A stretch of 64,000 nt of DNA from Phycisphaerae bacterium RAS2 (lineage in GTDB: Bacteria > Planctomycetota > Phycisphaerae > UBA1845 > UTPLA1), in the NCBI GenBank assembly GCA_007753915.1, contig CP036352.1, forward strand, positions 2,480,001 to 2,544,000. The letters are read 5' to 3'. Positions 29,178 through 38,303 of the stretch are shown one piece after another. The translations under genes were made by a program, and so were the position numbers. Under the pieces are notes generated by a model that did no database searches, was not told the DNA's origin, and saw only the letters and a program-made list of their open reading frames with translations. Each line of letters opens with the position of its first letter. Position 1 is the first letter of the stretch.

Positions 29178-29834
29178 ATGGCACGCTCTAACTCACCATG
29201 GCGAATTGGCGCTACGGCGATTGTCGCGCTGCTCGCGGCTGGCGCAGCAGCCCGCGCGACGATCATCAACGGCGATTTTGAAGACGGCTTGAACGGCTGG
29301 ACGGTCGTAGACGGAAATTGGATCGTGTTGCCGGGTTCGGGCGGCCAGCACTTCGCCGTGAGCGATGTTGGCGGTTTTATCCAACAGGATTTCTTGATTC
29401 CGGCTGGAGCGCAAACGCTAGAACTCGACTATTCACTTATTCAGTCCGGACCAGGCGGGACGCAGGGGCCAACCGACTTTGTCTCGATGTATCTCGTCGA
29501 TCCGGGGACGGCCGATTCGCTGATACCTCCGGCCGCAGGATTTGAGTTCACGAATCTGTTTCTCAATGAGACGCAGAACGGCGTGGGCGCGGTCAACCCG
29601 GACTACGTGACGATCACCTTTGGCGGCGGCGCCAATCCGGATCATGTGTCGGTTGACCTTTCGCATCTCATCGCCGGCCAAACGGTCCGCATTGCCTTCC
29701 AATTCAGCGACAATCTGCACGACCAACTCGACAGTTTGCTCGCGGTCGACAATGTGCTGATTACCGTGCCCGAACCCGGGTGCGGGTGCCTGGCGTTATT
29801 GGCGTCGGCTCTTCTTCTTGGCAAGCGAAAGTAG
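29178..29834 (+). CDS. PEP-CTERM-type exported protein
   Basis: A 218-residue protein. An N-terminal signal peptide (cleavage near AAARA) is followed by a jelly-roll-like beta domain that begins INGDFEDGLNGWTVV, typical of carbohydrate-binding-like PEP-CTERM proteins. The C-terminus is VPEPGCGCLALLASALLL plus GKRK, a PEP-CTERM tail with unusual Cys residues. ATG at 29178 is preferred to the in-frame TTG at 29142. Sorting would depend on an exosortase elsewhere in the genome. Confidence 0.75.
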   Translation: MARSNSPWRIGATAIVALLAAGAAARATIINGDFEDGLNGWTVVDGNWIVLPGSGGQHFAVSDVGGFIQQDFLIPAGAQTLELDYSLIQSGPGGTQGPTDFVSMYLVDPGTADSLIPPAAGFEFTNLFLNETQNGVGAVNPDYVTITFGGGANPDHVSVDLSHLIAGQTVRIAFQFSDNLHDQLDSLLAVDNVLITVPEPGCGCLALLASALLLGKRK

Positions 29835-30048
29835 GAACCTGGCGGGCCACGCCCACGTTTTCGGCTAACTCCGCACTCCCCGGTCCGCGCCCCGTGTTTC
29901 AAACATAGCTCCCGAAAACACCCCCTGCTGCCCTTGAATTGGATTTTGACAAACGTTAAACTGGGGCCTCAATTCTGCGCGGTGCCGTGACTCGCCCTAT
30001 CTAACCACGGCGACTGGCGCGAGCGGTTTCTTCAGAGGAGGAAAGCCG

Positions 30049-31110
30049 ATGACAAGCGTGACTTCGTTTGCGCGCTCACATGCCGTTATGTCCCCGATGC
30101 GAACACCCCGTCGGATACCGCGAGCGACCCACTTCTGCAGCATCGTGGTCGGGCTCCTTATCACAACGACGATGGACGCCCGCGGCGAACAGGAGACGCA
30201 CCCGGAAGACCTTTTGTTGTCCCCCGGCTCAATCTGCTCGCATGGTCCGACGCTCATCGAGCCGAACCGGGACAATACTTTTCAACAGACTCCAATCAAA
30301 TTCACGAAACTCAATACCAATTTCGTGGCGTTGCCCACGCTGAACTTCAATTACGGCACGCCTCCGGTCACGCTGCTCGATACCGGTAAGCCGGGTACCG
30401 AGAAGACCATCCAGGGCAACATCAATCGCGTTCAGACTCCGACAGCGCCGACGCCCACGGTCCAGATCGAAGGCGGCGAGTGGAACGGAACGTATCACTT
30501 GCGACAATTTCACTTCCACGCGCCGGCGGAGCACATCTCAATCAAGGATGTCGAGTACCCGATGGAAGTGCATCTCGTCCATACCCTGCCCGACCCGAAT
30601 TATCCAAATGACCCGGATCGTTTCCTGGCCGTGCTGGTGATTGGGGCCTGGATGACCGACAATTCCCATACGGGTTTCTATCCTCCCCTGCCGCAACCTC
30701 CGGTCGACCCGGCCCTCGTGAAACTTTTCACCTATCTGCCGAAGAACAACAAGCCCGTCGGCGATTCGGTGACGATGCACCTTGACTCGTTTGACCCGAT
30801 CAAACTGCTGCCTCCCGTTCTCAACCCGAACCCCGCTACACCGTTTCAGGGCCACACCTATCGCTACACCGGCACCCTGACGACGCCGAACTTCAACAAG
30901 CCTATACGCTGGATCGTCTACCGGAATCCCGTCGGGCTGGGTACCAACCAGATAAAGAAATTCACGGATCTGTGGCTCGTCGATGGGGTCGCGCAGGGCA
31001 ACTCACGCAGGCTGCAAAAGCCGCGTGTCAACAATGCGGGGGTTCCTCTTCGGATCGTGGATACAAACGACCCCGAAGCCATGCTCATCGCACCGCAGCC
31101 CGCGCCGTGA
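30049..31110 (+). CDS. Alpha-type carbonic anhydrase
   Basis: Zinc enzyme interconverting CO2 and bicarbonate, probably periplasmic or secreted. The 353-residue protein has a signal sequence (hydrophobic about residues 28-43). The three zinc ligands are seen in LRQFHFHAPAEH (two His) and MEVHLVH (third His), and the C-terminal family motif is in YRYTGTLTTP ... IRWIVYRNP. Loops of the family are longer here, with Pro-rich insertions, so it is larger than usual (about 250 residues). An AGAGGAGGAAA box precedes the ATG. Confidence 0.9.
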   Translation: MTSVTSFARSHAVMSPMRTPRRIPRATHFCSIVVGLLITTTMDARGEQETHPEDLLLSPGSICSHGPTLIEPNRDNTFQQTPIKFTKLNTNFVALPTLNFNYGTPPVTLLDTGKPGTEKTIQGNINRVQTPTAPTPTVQIEGGEWNGTYHLRQFHFHAPAEHISIKDVEYPMEVHLVHTLPDPNYPNDPDRFLAVLVIGAWMTDNSHTGFYPPLPQPPVDPALVKLFTYLPKNNKPVGDSVTMHLDSFDPIKLLPPVLNPNPATPFQGHTYRYTGTLTTPNFNKPIRWIVYRNPVGLGTNQIKKFTDLWLVDGVAQGNSRRLQKPRVNNAGVPLRIVDTNDPEAMLIAPQPAP

Positions 31111-31457
31111 ATTAACGGCGAGGGATGAACTTCCGCGGATTCCACTCGGAATTGAAACTCGCCAGATGGGTGAGGCCGATGGCCTCGCGCAGATGACGAG
31201 TCGAATTACTCCCGCCCCGAGTCTCAAGCCTTTCCCCCAAGCAACGCCCGCGAAAGTCGGCACGGCAGCCGCTCGCGCCGCACGTCCCCTTTCTACGTCC
31301 GACAATCCGCCGCACCGCGCAGCACCCCATTGCTTTGTGCGAAGTCGAATTGGATGTTTAGTCGAAAAGAGGAGTCGGATCGGCGCGCCGCGGCGGGCGG
31401 CGGCCGGGAGATCGACAAACCGTCGGCGCGCGGACGCCGGCGCGGAGGAAGCGAGCC
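31111..31457. other. Intergenic region, no gene seen
   Basis: About 350 bp after the carbonic anhydrase. An in-frame open stretch on the plus strand (30983-31795) is a shadow of neighbouring genes. A GGAGGAAG box at 31444-31451 serves the next gene. Nothing else is evident. Confidence 0.5.
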
Positions 31458-34400
31458 ATGACCAATCTTACGTCGGCGATGACGGGTTCGTGCTGGAACG
31501 CCAAATCGCGCGCGGTGGGTCCGTGCGATGCAGCGCGGTCTCGCGCCGCCTCACACCCAATCGCGTGCCGCCTGCTGATCGCGCTGAATCTTGTCATCAC
31601 GGCATGGGTCGCGTCCGCGCCGCGGGCCTGCGCCGATTCCAGTTCGTCGGTGATGGTGGTTTACAGCGTGGATGGCAGCAACCAGCCCAAGGCGTCGACC
31701 TGGAGCGGCAGCGCATGGAGCAGCGGTTCGTCGCTTTCGTCGGTCGGAGGCGAGGCGAACTGGGTGATCCTCAAGAACTGCCCGACACGCAATGAAATGG
31801 CGTGTGCGACATTCGACCCCGCCAGCGATGTGAACGTCATGTTCTTCAATGGATCGTCCTGGTCCAGCCCAGTTGAAGTGTGCATAAACGCCGACGAGGT
31901 GGACGACCGTAGCGTCGATATTGCATACGAGCAGCTCTCCGGCGATGCATTGGTCGTCTATTATGACCTTGATGAAAATAACTTCGGATACCGCACTTAC
32001 AACGGAACCACCCTCTCCAGTGAGACCGATCTGGCCCGAAGCGGCATTACCGGCAACGACTATGTGCTGCTTGTGTCCAAGCCCGACAGCGACCAGATCG
32101 TGCTCATCACGCTGGGTCAGGTGAGCGGAAACGGCGAAGTCATATCAGCGAACATCTGGAACGGTTCGTCGTGGCTCGGCTGGACAACGATCGAGTCATC
32201 GGCCCCCACAAACGACAACGAGTGCTTCGCGTTTTGTTTTGAGTCGATTTCCGGCAAAGGCCTGTTGGTCTATGGAGAATCGGGCCAATCGCAGCCGCGA
32301 TACCGAACGCTGACCGGGACGTCGTGGTCGTCCGAGGCGTCAGTTCCCAGTGTCGGCAGTGTGCCTTGGTGGATGCGATTGGCGCCCGCGCCGAATTCCA
32401 ACAGTGTGCTGTTCGCCAGTCTGGACGCCGCCAACGATGTAAACGTCAATGTGTGGAACGGCACGTCATGGGGATCGAACGTTCAGGTTGAAACCAATGC
32501 ACCAGGTTACGCCCAGCGCTATTTCGATATCGCGTTTGAACCCGGTGGCGCTATCGGGCTTGTTGCTTACGTTGAGAGCGGTCAGTCCAGTTTGCGGTAT
32601 CGCACGTGGAATGGGACGTCCTGGTCATCCGAACAAACGGGGACAAACCTGGGTAATCAGGGGCGGACAATCGCCTTAACACCGGGAACATCGGATCAAG
32701 AGATTTTTGTCGCTGCGACGGACGACGGGAATGACCTCGAAGTTTTCAGATGGACCGGATCGGGGTTTACTTCGACGACGCAACTTGAGGGCACTGTCGG
32801 CGGACTTAGTTCGACGGAGCCGTTCATGATCAGCGTGCCCGCGAGCAGGCCGCTGGTTCCGGCGAATACACCTTACGCCCACGACTTCGAGTCCTCCATG
32901 GGCGCGGAGTGGTCTGCCGGCACGCGGTCATTTGTTTCCACGTTTACGAACTTCGCCGGGCGGCACCACTCCAAGCCGCTCAAGCTCGCGTTGAACACGA
33001 CGCCGGGCGAAACCTACACCGTGATGTTTGATTTTTACGCGATCGATTCGTGGGATGGCGCTACATCGAACAACAATTCCGCGCCGGACTTCTTCAGTGT
33101 CAGCGCCGGCTCGACACAAATCTTCAGCCACACGCTGACTCATGAATGGCCGAGCACGCGCGCCGGGAGCTATCCCTATTCCTACGACCAGATCGGAGAC
33201 TACGGTTACAACTCGTGGCACAAGGACGCGATCTTTCGCAAGATGCAGGCGACCTTCATCGCGACCGACACAACGACCACCCTGTCGTTTCAGGGCGTGG
33301 TGACGGATGAGAACAGCGCCGGCGTCGATGACGAGTCGTGGGGCATCGACAACATCGCGGTGGACGTCGCGAGGTTTGTGGACGTCTCCTCCGCCGCGGG
33401 GTTCAACGTCTCCACTTCGACGGCTTTCGACAATTTCGGCGGCGGAATGTCTTGGGGCGATTTCGACAACGACGGCGATCTGGACTGCTACATCAGCGGC
33501 AACACGGCGCGGCTCCTGAAGAACAACGACGCCGGTGCCTCGTTCACGGCCGTCTCGCTCGGTGACCTGCGCCGGCAGGCCGCGATGGTCGACATCGACA
33601 ACGACGGCGATCTCGACCTGTGGGTCGCCACAACGAACGACTTCAACACCGAGCGATGCATGCTGAACAACGGTTCGGCATCGTTCACCAGCGGCGGCAA
33701 CCTCGGATTCTCCGGCCCCAGCAACAATGAGAACTGCGCGGCCGCCGACGTGAACGCAGACGGCTGGCCCGACATCGTGATGTTCAGTGAGAATGGAAAC
33801 TGGATCGGGCATCACACGGGGTCGACGTCGCCTGCGCTGTCGGGCACCAATGCTTCGTCGTACGGCCTGCACACGTCGCGCAACTACGGCAACGGCGACT
33901 ACTCGAGTACCGGCGACATCAATCACGACGGCCGCGTTGACTTCTTTTATCACTATGGCGGCGGGCGGTTGTTCTGCTCCAACGGCGACGGCACGTTCAC
34001 GTACAACAACCGCAACATCGGTATATCAACGGGCGAATCACTCAAGCTGGGCAGCGCCTGGGGCGACTACGACAACGACGGCGACCTGGACCTGGCCACC
34101 GCGCGAATGAGCGAGGCATGCTCGGGCTATCTCTGGCGAAACGACTGCTTCACGTCCAACGGATTTACGGGCAACTTCACGAACGTCACCAGTTCGGCCG
34201 GCCTCTCGGTCAATACGGAAGTCGACTACGGGCCGGATGACAAGCCTGGAACGCGCAGCGTCGCCTGGGGCGATTACGACAACGATGGCGATCTTGATCT
34301 GTTCATCCTCGGCGCGAAGGGCGCGCACTACCTGTATCAGAATCAAGGCAACGGCACGTTCGCGCGCGTCGCACACGGCATCAACACATCGGGGACGTTC

Positions 34401-34868
34401 ATCGACTGCTGTTTCGTCGACTATGACAACGACGGCGACCTCGATCTGGCCCTGACGCGCGAAAACGGAACAGCCATGCTGTACCGAAACCGAACCAACA
34501 ATACGAGTTACCTCAAGGTTTGCCTGGCCGGCCGGGGCGCCGGCGGCACGCCGAAGGATGCCATCGGGACGCGCGTGGAGCTTTGGAACGCAAGCGGGAC
34601 CCAGCGACTCGCTCGCCGCGACATCGGAGTGGCTCGCGGCTACGGCGGCACCGAACCCATTTGGGCACACTTTGGCGGTGTCAATCCTTCGACCGAGTAT
34701 CAGCTAAAGGTCTATTTCGCAACGACGACAACCGTCAAGACGGTTCGCCCGAGCGAGGCATCGACCACGATCGGAACACGCACGATTCCCCAGATGATCT
34801 CCATTTCCGAGTCGTCGCCCGCGACGATCATGAAATGGAAGGAGAACGTGAACAAGCCTTCCTTGTAG
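31458..34868 (+). CDS. Large secreted FG-GAP/VCBS protein with ASPIC (UnbV) C-terminus
   Basis: A 1136-residue extracellular or surface protein. A long n-region and a hydrophobic helix (about residues 36-58) make the signal peptide. Residues 60-460 repeat a W-G-(T/S)-S-W-S motif, a beta-propeller-like or lectin-like array. Residues about 470-635 form a jelly-roll-type domain. From about 660, FG-GAP/VCBS repeats carry the Ca2+-binding motif DFDNDGDLD or variants at least five times (DIDNDGDLDLW, DYDNDGDLDLA, DYDNDGDLDLF, DYDNDGDLDLALT). An ASPIC/UnbV-type end (VELWNASGTQRLARRDIGV ...) closes it. Likely binds polysaccharide or matrix. Confidence 0.88.
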   Translation: MTNLTSAMTGSCWNAKSRAVGPCDAARSRAASHPIACRLLIALNLVITAWVASAPRACADSSSSVMVVYSVDGSNQPKASTWSGSAWSSGSSLSSVGGEANWVILKNCPTRNEMACATFDPASDVNVMFFNGSSWSSPVEVCINADEVDDRSVDIAYEQLSGDALVVYYDLDENNFGYRTYNGTTLSSETDLARSGITGNDYVLLVSKPDSDQIVLITLGQVSGNGEVISANIWNGSSWLGWTTIESSAPTNDNECFAFCFESISGKGLLVYGESGQSQPRYRTLTGTSWSSEASVPSVGSVPWWMRLAPAPNSNSVLFASLDAANDVNVNVWNGTSWGSNVQVETNAPGYAQRYFDIAFEPGGAIGLVAYVESGQSSLRYRTWNGTSWSSEQTGTNLGNQGRTIALTPGTSDQEIFVAATDDGNDLEVFRWTGSGFTSTTQLEGTVGGLSSTEPFMISVPASRPLVPANTPYAHDFESSMGAEWSAGTRSFVSTFTNFAGRHHSKPLKLALNTTPGETYTVMFDFYAIDSWDGATSNNNSAPDFFSVSAGSTQIFSHTLTHEWPSTRAGSYPYSYDQIGDYGYNSWHKDAIFRKMQATFIATDTTTTLSFQGVVTDENSAGVDDESWGIDNIAVDVARFVDVSSAAGFNVSTSTAFDNFGGGMSWGDFDNDGDLDCYISGNTARLLKNNDAGASFTAVSLGDLRRQAAMVDIDNDGDLDLWVATTNDFNTERCMLNNGSASFTSGGNLGFSGPSNNENCAAADVNADGWPDIVMFSENGNWIGHHTGSTSPALSGTNASSYGLHTSRNYGNGDYSSTGDINHDGRVDFFYHYGGGRLFCSNGDGTFTYNNRNIGISTGESLKLGSAWGDYDNDGDLDLATARMSEACSGYLWRNDCFTSNGFTGNFTNVTSSAGLSVNTEVDYGPDDKPGTRSVAWGDYDNDGDLDLFILGAKGAHYLYQNQGNGTFARVAHGINTSGTFIDCCFVDYDNDGDLDLALTRENGTAMLYRNRTNNTSYLKVCLAGRGAGGTPKDAIGTRVELWNASGTQRLARRDIGVARGYGGTEPIWAHFGGVNPSTEYQLKVYFATTTTVKTVRPSEASTTIGTRTIPQMISISESSPATIMKWKENVNKPSL

Positions 34869-34948
34869 TGGCCGCTCTCCCAGGCCGGGCGATAAGTTGT
34901 TTAATCCATTAGACTTGCGCACCGCGACGCATTCTGCAGTTCGCGATC

Positions 34949-34977
34949 TTGCTGAAATAGTACTTAACCGGTACTAT
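34949..34977 (+). promoter_or_regulatory. isc operon promoter overlapped by an inverted repeat (likely IscR operator)
   Basis: A sigma-70-like promoter, TTGCTG (34949-34954), a 17-bp spacer and TACTAT (34972-34977), stands 48 bp before iscR. The inverted repeat ATAGTAC-7nt-GTACTAT (34957-34977) covers the spacer and the -10 box, the arrangement expected of autorepression by the Rrf2 regulator encoded next. Binding is inferred, not shown. Confidence 0.65.
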
Positions 34978-35024
34978 CTTCCCCTTGGCTGGCCCTCGAT
35001 CGGGCTGGCCGGAGGGATCGCTTT

Positions 35025-35507
35025 GTGTTTGCGCTAACCAAACGCACGGATTACGCGATCATCGCGCTGGCCCACATGGCCCAGAATCCTGGTGCGGTGC
35101 ACAACGCACGGGAAATCGCCGAGCGGTTTCGCGTGCCCCCAGCCCTCCTCATGAACGTGCTGAAGGACCTGTGCCACGGCGAGTTGGTGCGATCCACGCG
35201 CGGCGTAAAGGGTGGCTACTCGCTGGCCATGGCGGCCGATCGAATCACGCTGAATGACATCATTCGCGCGGCGGACGGACCGGTTCGATTTGTGCAGTGT
35301 GCCGGCGAAGACGCGGGCGATTCAGCCTGCGAGCTGATGGCGACGTGCCCCGTGAGCCGGCCGGTTCGAAAGGTGCATGACAAACTGACGGATTTTCTAA
35401 GTACCGTGACGCTGGCGCAGATCGCGCACGACCCGGATTATCGAGACAACTGTGTACACCTGTCCCTCGAGGGGACGGCTGTTGCCCAAGGAGTGACCCC
35501 ACGATGA
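35025..35507 (+). CDS. iscR: Rrf2-family regulator, IscR-like
   Basis: Fe-S-sensing transcription factor that would control the isc operon it heads. The 160-residue protein has the Rrf2 winged helix ([10 protein letters not shown] ... [21 protein letters not shown], then [11 protein letters not shown] wing) and three cysteines in the cluster-binding loop, spaced C-x9-C-x5-C within [20 protein letters not shown]. The first spacing is longer than in classical IscR. GTG at 35025 is set by a GGAGGG box at 35011-35016. Its stop overlaps the iscS start (ATGA). Confidence 0.88.
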   Translation: MFALTKRTDYAIIALAHMAQNPGAVHNAREIAERFRVPPALLMNVLKDLCHGELVRSTRGVKGGYSLAMAADRITLNDIIRAADGPVRFVQCAGEDAGDSACELMATCPVSRPVRKVHDKLTDFLSTVTLAQIAHDPDYRDNCVHLSLEGTAVAQGVTPR

Positions 35508-36718
35508 AACTGCCGATCTACATGGATCACAACGCAACGACGCCCGTGGACCCGCGGGTCCTCGAGGCGATGATGCCGTTTTTCACGAGCAAGTTCGGAA
35601 ACTCGGCCTCGCGCAACCACCCGTTCGGCTGGGAGGCCGAGGAAGGCGTCGAGCTGGCCCGTCAGCAGGTGGCCGCGGCAATCAACGCATCGCCCAAGGA
35701 GATCATCTGGACCAGCGGCGCGACCGAGAGCAATAACATCGCCATCAAAGGCGTCGCCCAGATGTATCGCGACAAGGGCAACCACATCATCACCCAGGCC
35801 ATCGAGCACAAGGCGGTGATCGACCCGGCGAAATACCTCGAGCAAAACGGTTTTGAAGTCACCTTCCTCGAAGTGGACAAGCACGGCATGGTCCACGCCG
35901 AGCAGGTGCGCGAGGCCATGACCGACAAAACGATTCTGGTCTCCATCATGCACGGCAACAACGAGATCGGCACGGTGAACCCGATTCGCGACATCGGGCG
36001 GCTGTGTAAAGAGAAAGGCGTCTTGTTCCACACCGACGCCTGCCAGACGTTTGCCAAGCAGCCGATCGACGTGGAGGACTGGGGCATCGACCTGCTCTCG
36101 TGCTCGGGCCACAAGATCTACGGCCCCAAGGGCGTCGGCGCGCTCTACGTGCGGCGCAAGAAGCCGCGCGTTCGGTGCGAACCGGTGATTCACGGCGGCG
36201 GGCACGAGCGCGGCATGCGCAGCGGCACCCTGAACGTGCCCGGCATCGTCGGCATGGGCAAGGCAGCCGAGCTGTGTGTGCAGAATCAGGACGAGGAGAT
36301 CAAGCGGATCAGCTCGCTGCGGGATCGCATGAAAGACGGGCTGTTCAACCGGCTCGATGAAATCTTCCTGAACGGTCACGCGACGCAGCGGATTCCGAAC
36401 AACCTGAATGTGAGTTTTCTGTATGTGGAAGGTGAATCGTTGATGATGGGCTTCCACGAGATTGCCGTCAGCAGTGGATCGGCCTGCACGAGCGCGTCGT
36501 TGGAGCCGAGCTACGTGCTCAAGGCGATCGGCCGCGGGGATGACCTCGCTCACAGCAGCATTCGTTTTTCGCTGGGCCGGTTCACGACGGAAGAGGAAGT
36601 GGATTACACCGTTGAGCGCGTTTGCGCGACGGTTGAGAAGCTGCGCGAGATGAGCCCGCTGTACGAGATGGCGAAGGAAGGCATCGACTTGAGCAAGGTG
36701 CAGTGGGCGGCGCATTAA
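35504..36718 (+). CDS. iscS: Cysteine desulfurase
   Basis: PLP enzyme that takes sulfur from cysteine for Fe-S cluster assembly on IscU. The 404-residue length is that of IscS. The PLP lysine is in [10 protein letters not shown], the HTDACQTF block is present, and the mobile-loop active cysteine lies in [16 protein letters not shown], with the long IscS-type loop rather than the SufS type. The ATG overlaps the iscR stop; the intergenic gap to iscU is 65 bp. Confidence 0.97.
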   Translation: MKLPIYMDHNATTPVDPRVLEAMMPFFTSKFGNSASRNHPFGWEAEEGVELARQQVAAAINASPKEIIWTSGATESNNIAIKGVAQMYRDKGNHIITQAIEHKAVIDPAKYLEQNGFEVTFLEVDKHGMVHAEQVREAMTDKTILVSIMHGNNEIGTVNPIRDIGRLCKEKGVLFHTDACQTFAKQPIDVEDWGIDLLSCSGHKIYGPKGVGALYVRRKKPRVRCEPVIHGGGHERGMRSGTLNVPGIVGMGKAAELCVQNQDEEIKRISSLRDRMKDGLFNRLDEIFLNGHATQRIPNNLNVSFLYVEGESLMMGFHEIAVSSGSACTSASLEPSYVLKAIGRGDDLAHSSIRFSLGRFTTEEEVDYTVERVCATVEKLREMSPLYEMAKEGIDLSKVQWAAH

Positions 36719-36783
36719 CGTAACGACGCGCCTGGGCTGCGAAGGAACGACTCAAACAACGAATTCGACACGGAGAATCGGTC

Positions 36784-37188
36784 ATGGCATACAGTGAAAA
36801 AATCGTGGATCACTACGAGAACCCGCGAAACGTGGGGTCTCTGGACAAGAACGACCCGAAGGTCGGCACGGGCATCGTCGGCGCGCCGGAGTGCGGTGAC
36901 GTGATGAAGCTGCAGATCAAGTGCGACGACGCCGGCAAGATCGTCGACGCCAAGTTCAAGACGTTCGGCTGCGGCTCGGCGATCGCGTCCAGCTCGCTGG
37001 CGACGGAGTGGATGAAGGGCAAGACGGTCGATGAGGCGCTTCAGATCAAGAACACGGACATCGTCAAGGAGCTGTCGCTCCCGCCGGTGAAGATCCACTG
37101 CAGCGTGCTGGCCGAGGACGCGATCCGGGCCGCGATCAGCGACTACAAGAAGAAGCAGGAAAGCGACGTGGCGACGGCGGCGAAGTAA
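36784..37188 (+). CDS. iscU: Fe-S cluster scaffold protein
   Basis: Scaffold on which 2Fe-2S clusters are built from IscS sulfur and handed on by HscA/HscB. At 134 residues it has the three cluster cysteines in GAPECGD, FGCGSAIASSS and HCSVLAEDAI, and the LPPVK peptide that HscA recognises. A GGAG box lies ten bases before the ATG. The C-terminal tail is Lys/Ala-rich. Confidence 0.97.
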   Translation: MAYSEKIVDHYENPRNVGSLDKNDPKVGTGIVGAPECGDVMKLQIKCDDAGKIVDAKFKTFGCGSAIASSSLATEWMKGKTVDEALQIKNTDIVKELSLPPVKIHCSVLAEDAIRAAISDYKKKQESDVATAAK

Positions 37189-37264
37189 TGGACGAATCTG
37201 GAAAACGGCCCGATTGCTTGCGCATTCGGCACCTTGGGATAAATGAAACGGGAGTTTGGCGATC

Positions 37265-37594
37265 ATGGTGACGCTGACTGAACGAGCGGCGACGGAAGTG
37301 AAAACGATCATCGACCAGCAGAAGCTGGAGGGTGACAAAACGTACCTGCGCGTCGGGGTGAAGGGCGGCGGTTGCAGCGGCTTTTCATACACGCTGGACC
37401 TCACCGAACAATGCAGCGAGAACGACGAGCAGTGGGACGTGCACGGCATCAAGGTGATCTGCGATGCGAAAAGCCAGATCTACCTCGAAGGCGTGACCGT
37501 CGATTTCAAGGACGAGGTCATGGGCCGCGGATTCGTCTTCAATAATCCGAATGCGACCCATACGTGCGGTTGCGGCAGCAGCTTCAGCGCCTAG
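37265..37594 (+). CDS. iscA: A-type Fe-S carrier (IscA/ErpA)
   Basis: Carrier that receives or inserts Fe-S clusters into apoproteins. Its cysteines sit in GGGCSGFSY and the C-terminal CGCGSSF. ATG at 37265 is preferred over the in-frame TTG at 37256 because a GGGAG box at 37250-37254 is properly spaced only from the ATG; the product has 109 residues. Between iscU and hscB in the operon. Confidence 0.93.
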   Translation: MVTLTERAATEVKTIIDQQKLEGDKTYLRVGVKGGGCSGFSYTLDLTEQCSENDEQWDVHGIKVICDAKSQIYLEGVTVDFKDEVMGRGFVFNNPNATHTCGCGSSFSA

Positions 37595-37677
37595 GCCGCA
37601 CCGCGGCGAAGTCGGCTCTGCCGGTTCGTGGGTCGCCGCGACGGACCGCGCCCGGCGGTCAAACTGCGAATGCGATC

Positions 37678-38298
37678 ATGACAGCGCCCACGACCAGATC
37701 GGCGACCTCGTGCGATGTTTGCGAGCGGCTGCGCGGCGCGCTCCCGCGTGACGCGAACTGGGGCGAGCTGGTCTCACACGTCGAGCGTGCGGATTACTTC
37801 GAGTTATTCGGCCTCGCTCGCGCGTACCAGGTTGATGTCGCGGCGTTGCAGGCCGCCTACATGGCAATCAGCCGCAACATTCACCCGGATCGTTTCGCTC
37901 TCGCCGACGCAGCCATTCAATCGGCCGCCATGCGGGCGTCAGCGATCGTGAACCGGGCCTATGAAACGTTGAAAGACGCGTTCACACGGGCAGAGTATCT
38001 GCTGGAGACCGCAGGCGGGCAGACCGCGGCCCAGGACCGACGCGTGCCGCCCGAGCTGCTTGGCCAGGTCATGATGATGCGTGAAGAACTCGAAGAGGCC
38101 CGTGCCGACAGCGACGACCTGCGAATTCAATCGATTCGCGCCGCCGTACTGGAGCAACGTCGCGCGGCCCAGTCAGCCGTAGCGGAGCTTTGCAACCGTC
38201 TGGCCGATCAATCGGCCGAGGTGCGCGACGCGCTGCGCTTGAAACTGAACGGACTGAAATACTTGAACAACCTTTTGAGTACGATCGATACGCCGTAA
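37678..38298 (+). CDS. hscB: Fe-S assembly J-domain co-chaperone
   Basis: J-protein that brings IscU to HscA and stimulates its ATPase. The protein has 206 residues. The J-domain shows [15 protein letters not shown], the invariant HPD in IHPDRF, and the C-terminal HscB domain reads [10 protein letters not shown] ... LNNLLS-like text. It starts with a CxxC pair (CDVC, residues 12-15), half of the two-CxxC zinc site seen in eukaryotic HSC20. No clear ribosome-binding site; ATG 37678 chosen by homology. It ends five bp before hscA. Confidence 0.88.
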   Translation: MTAPTTRSATSCDVCERLRGALPRDANWGELVSHVERADYFELFGLARAYQVDVAALQAAYMAISRNIHPDRFALADAAIQSAAMRASAIVNRAYETLKDAFTRAEYLLETAGGQTAAQDRRVPPELLGQVMMMREELEEARADSDDLRIQSIRAAVLEQRRAAQSAVAELCNRLADQSAEVRDALRLKLNGLKYLNNLLSTIDTP

Positions 38299-38303
38299 CG
38301 GTC

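Noticed and set aside
35438-36715. A 425-codon minus-strand open frame
   Set aside because: Exactly antisense to iscS; composition is that of a mirrored GC-rich coding sequence.
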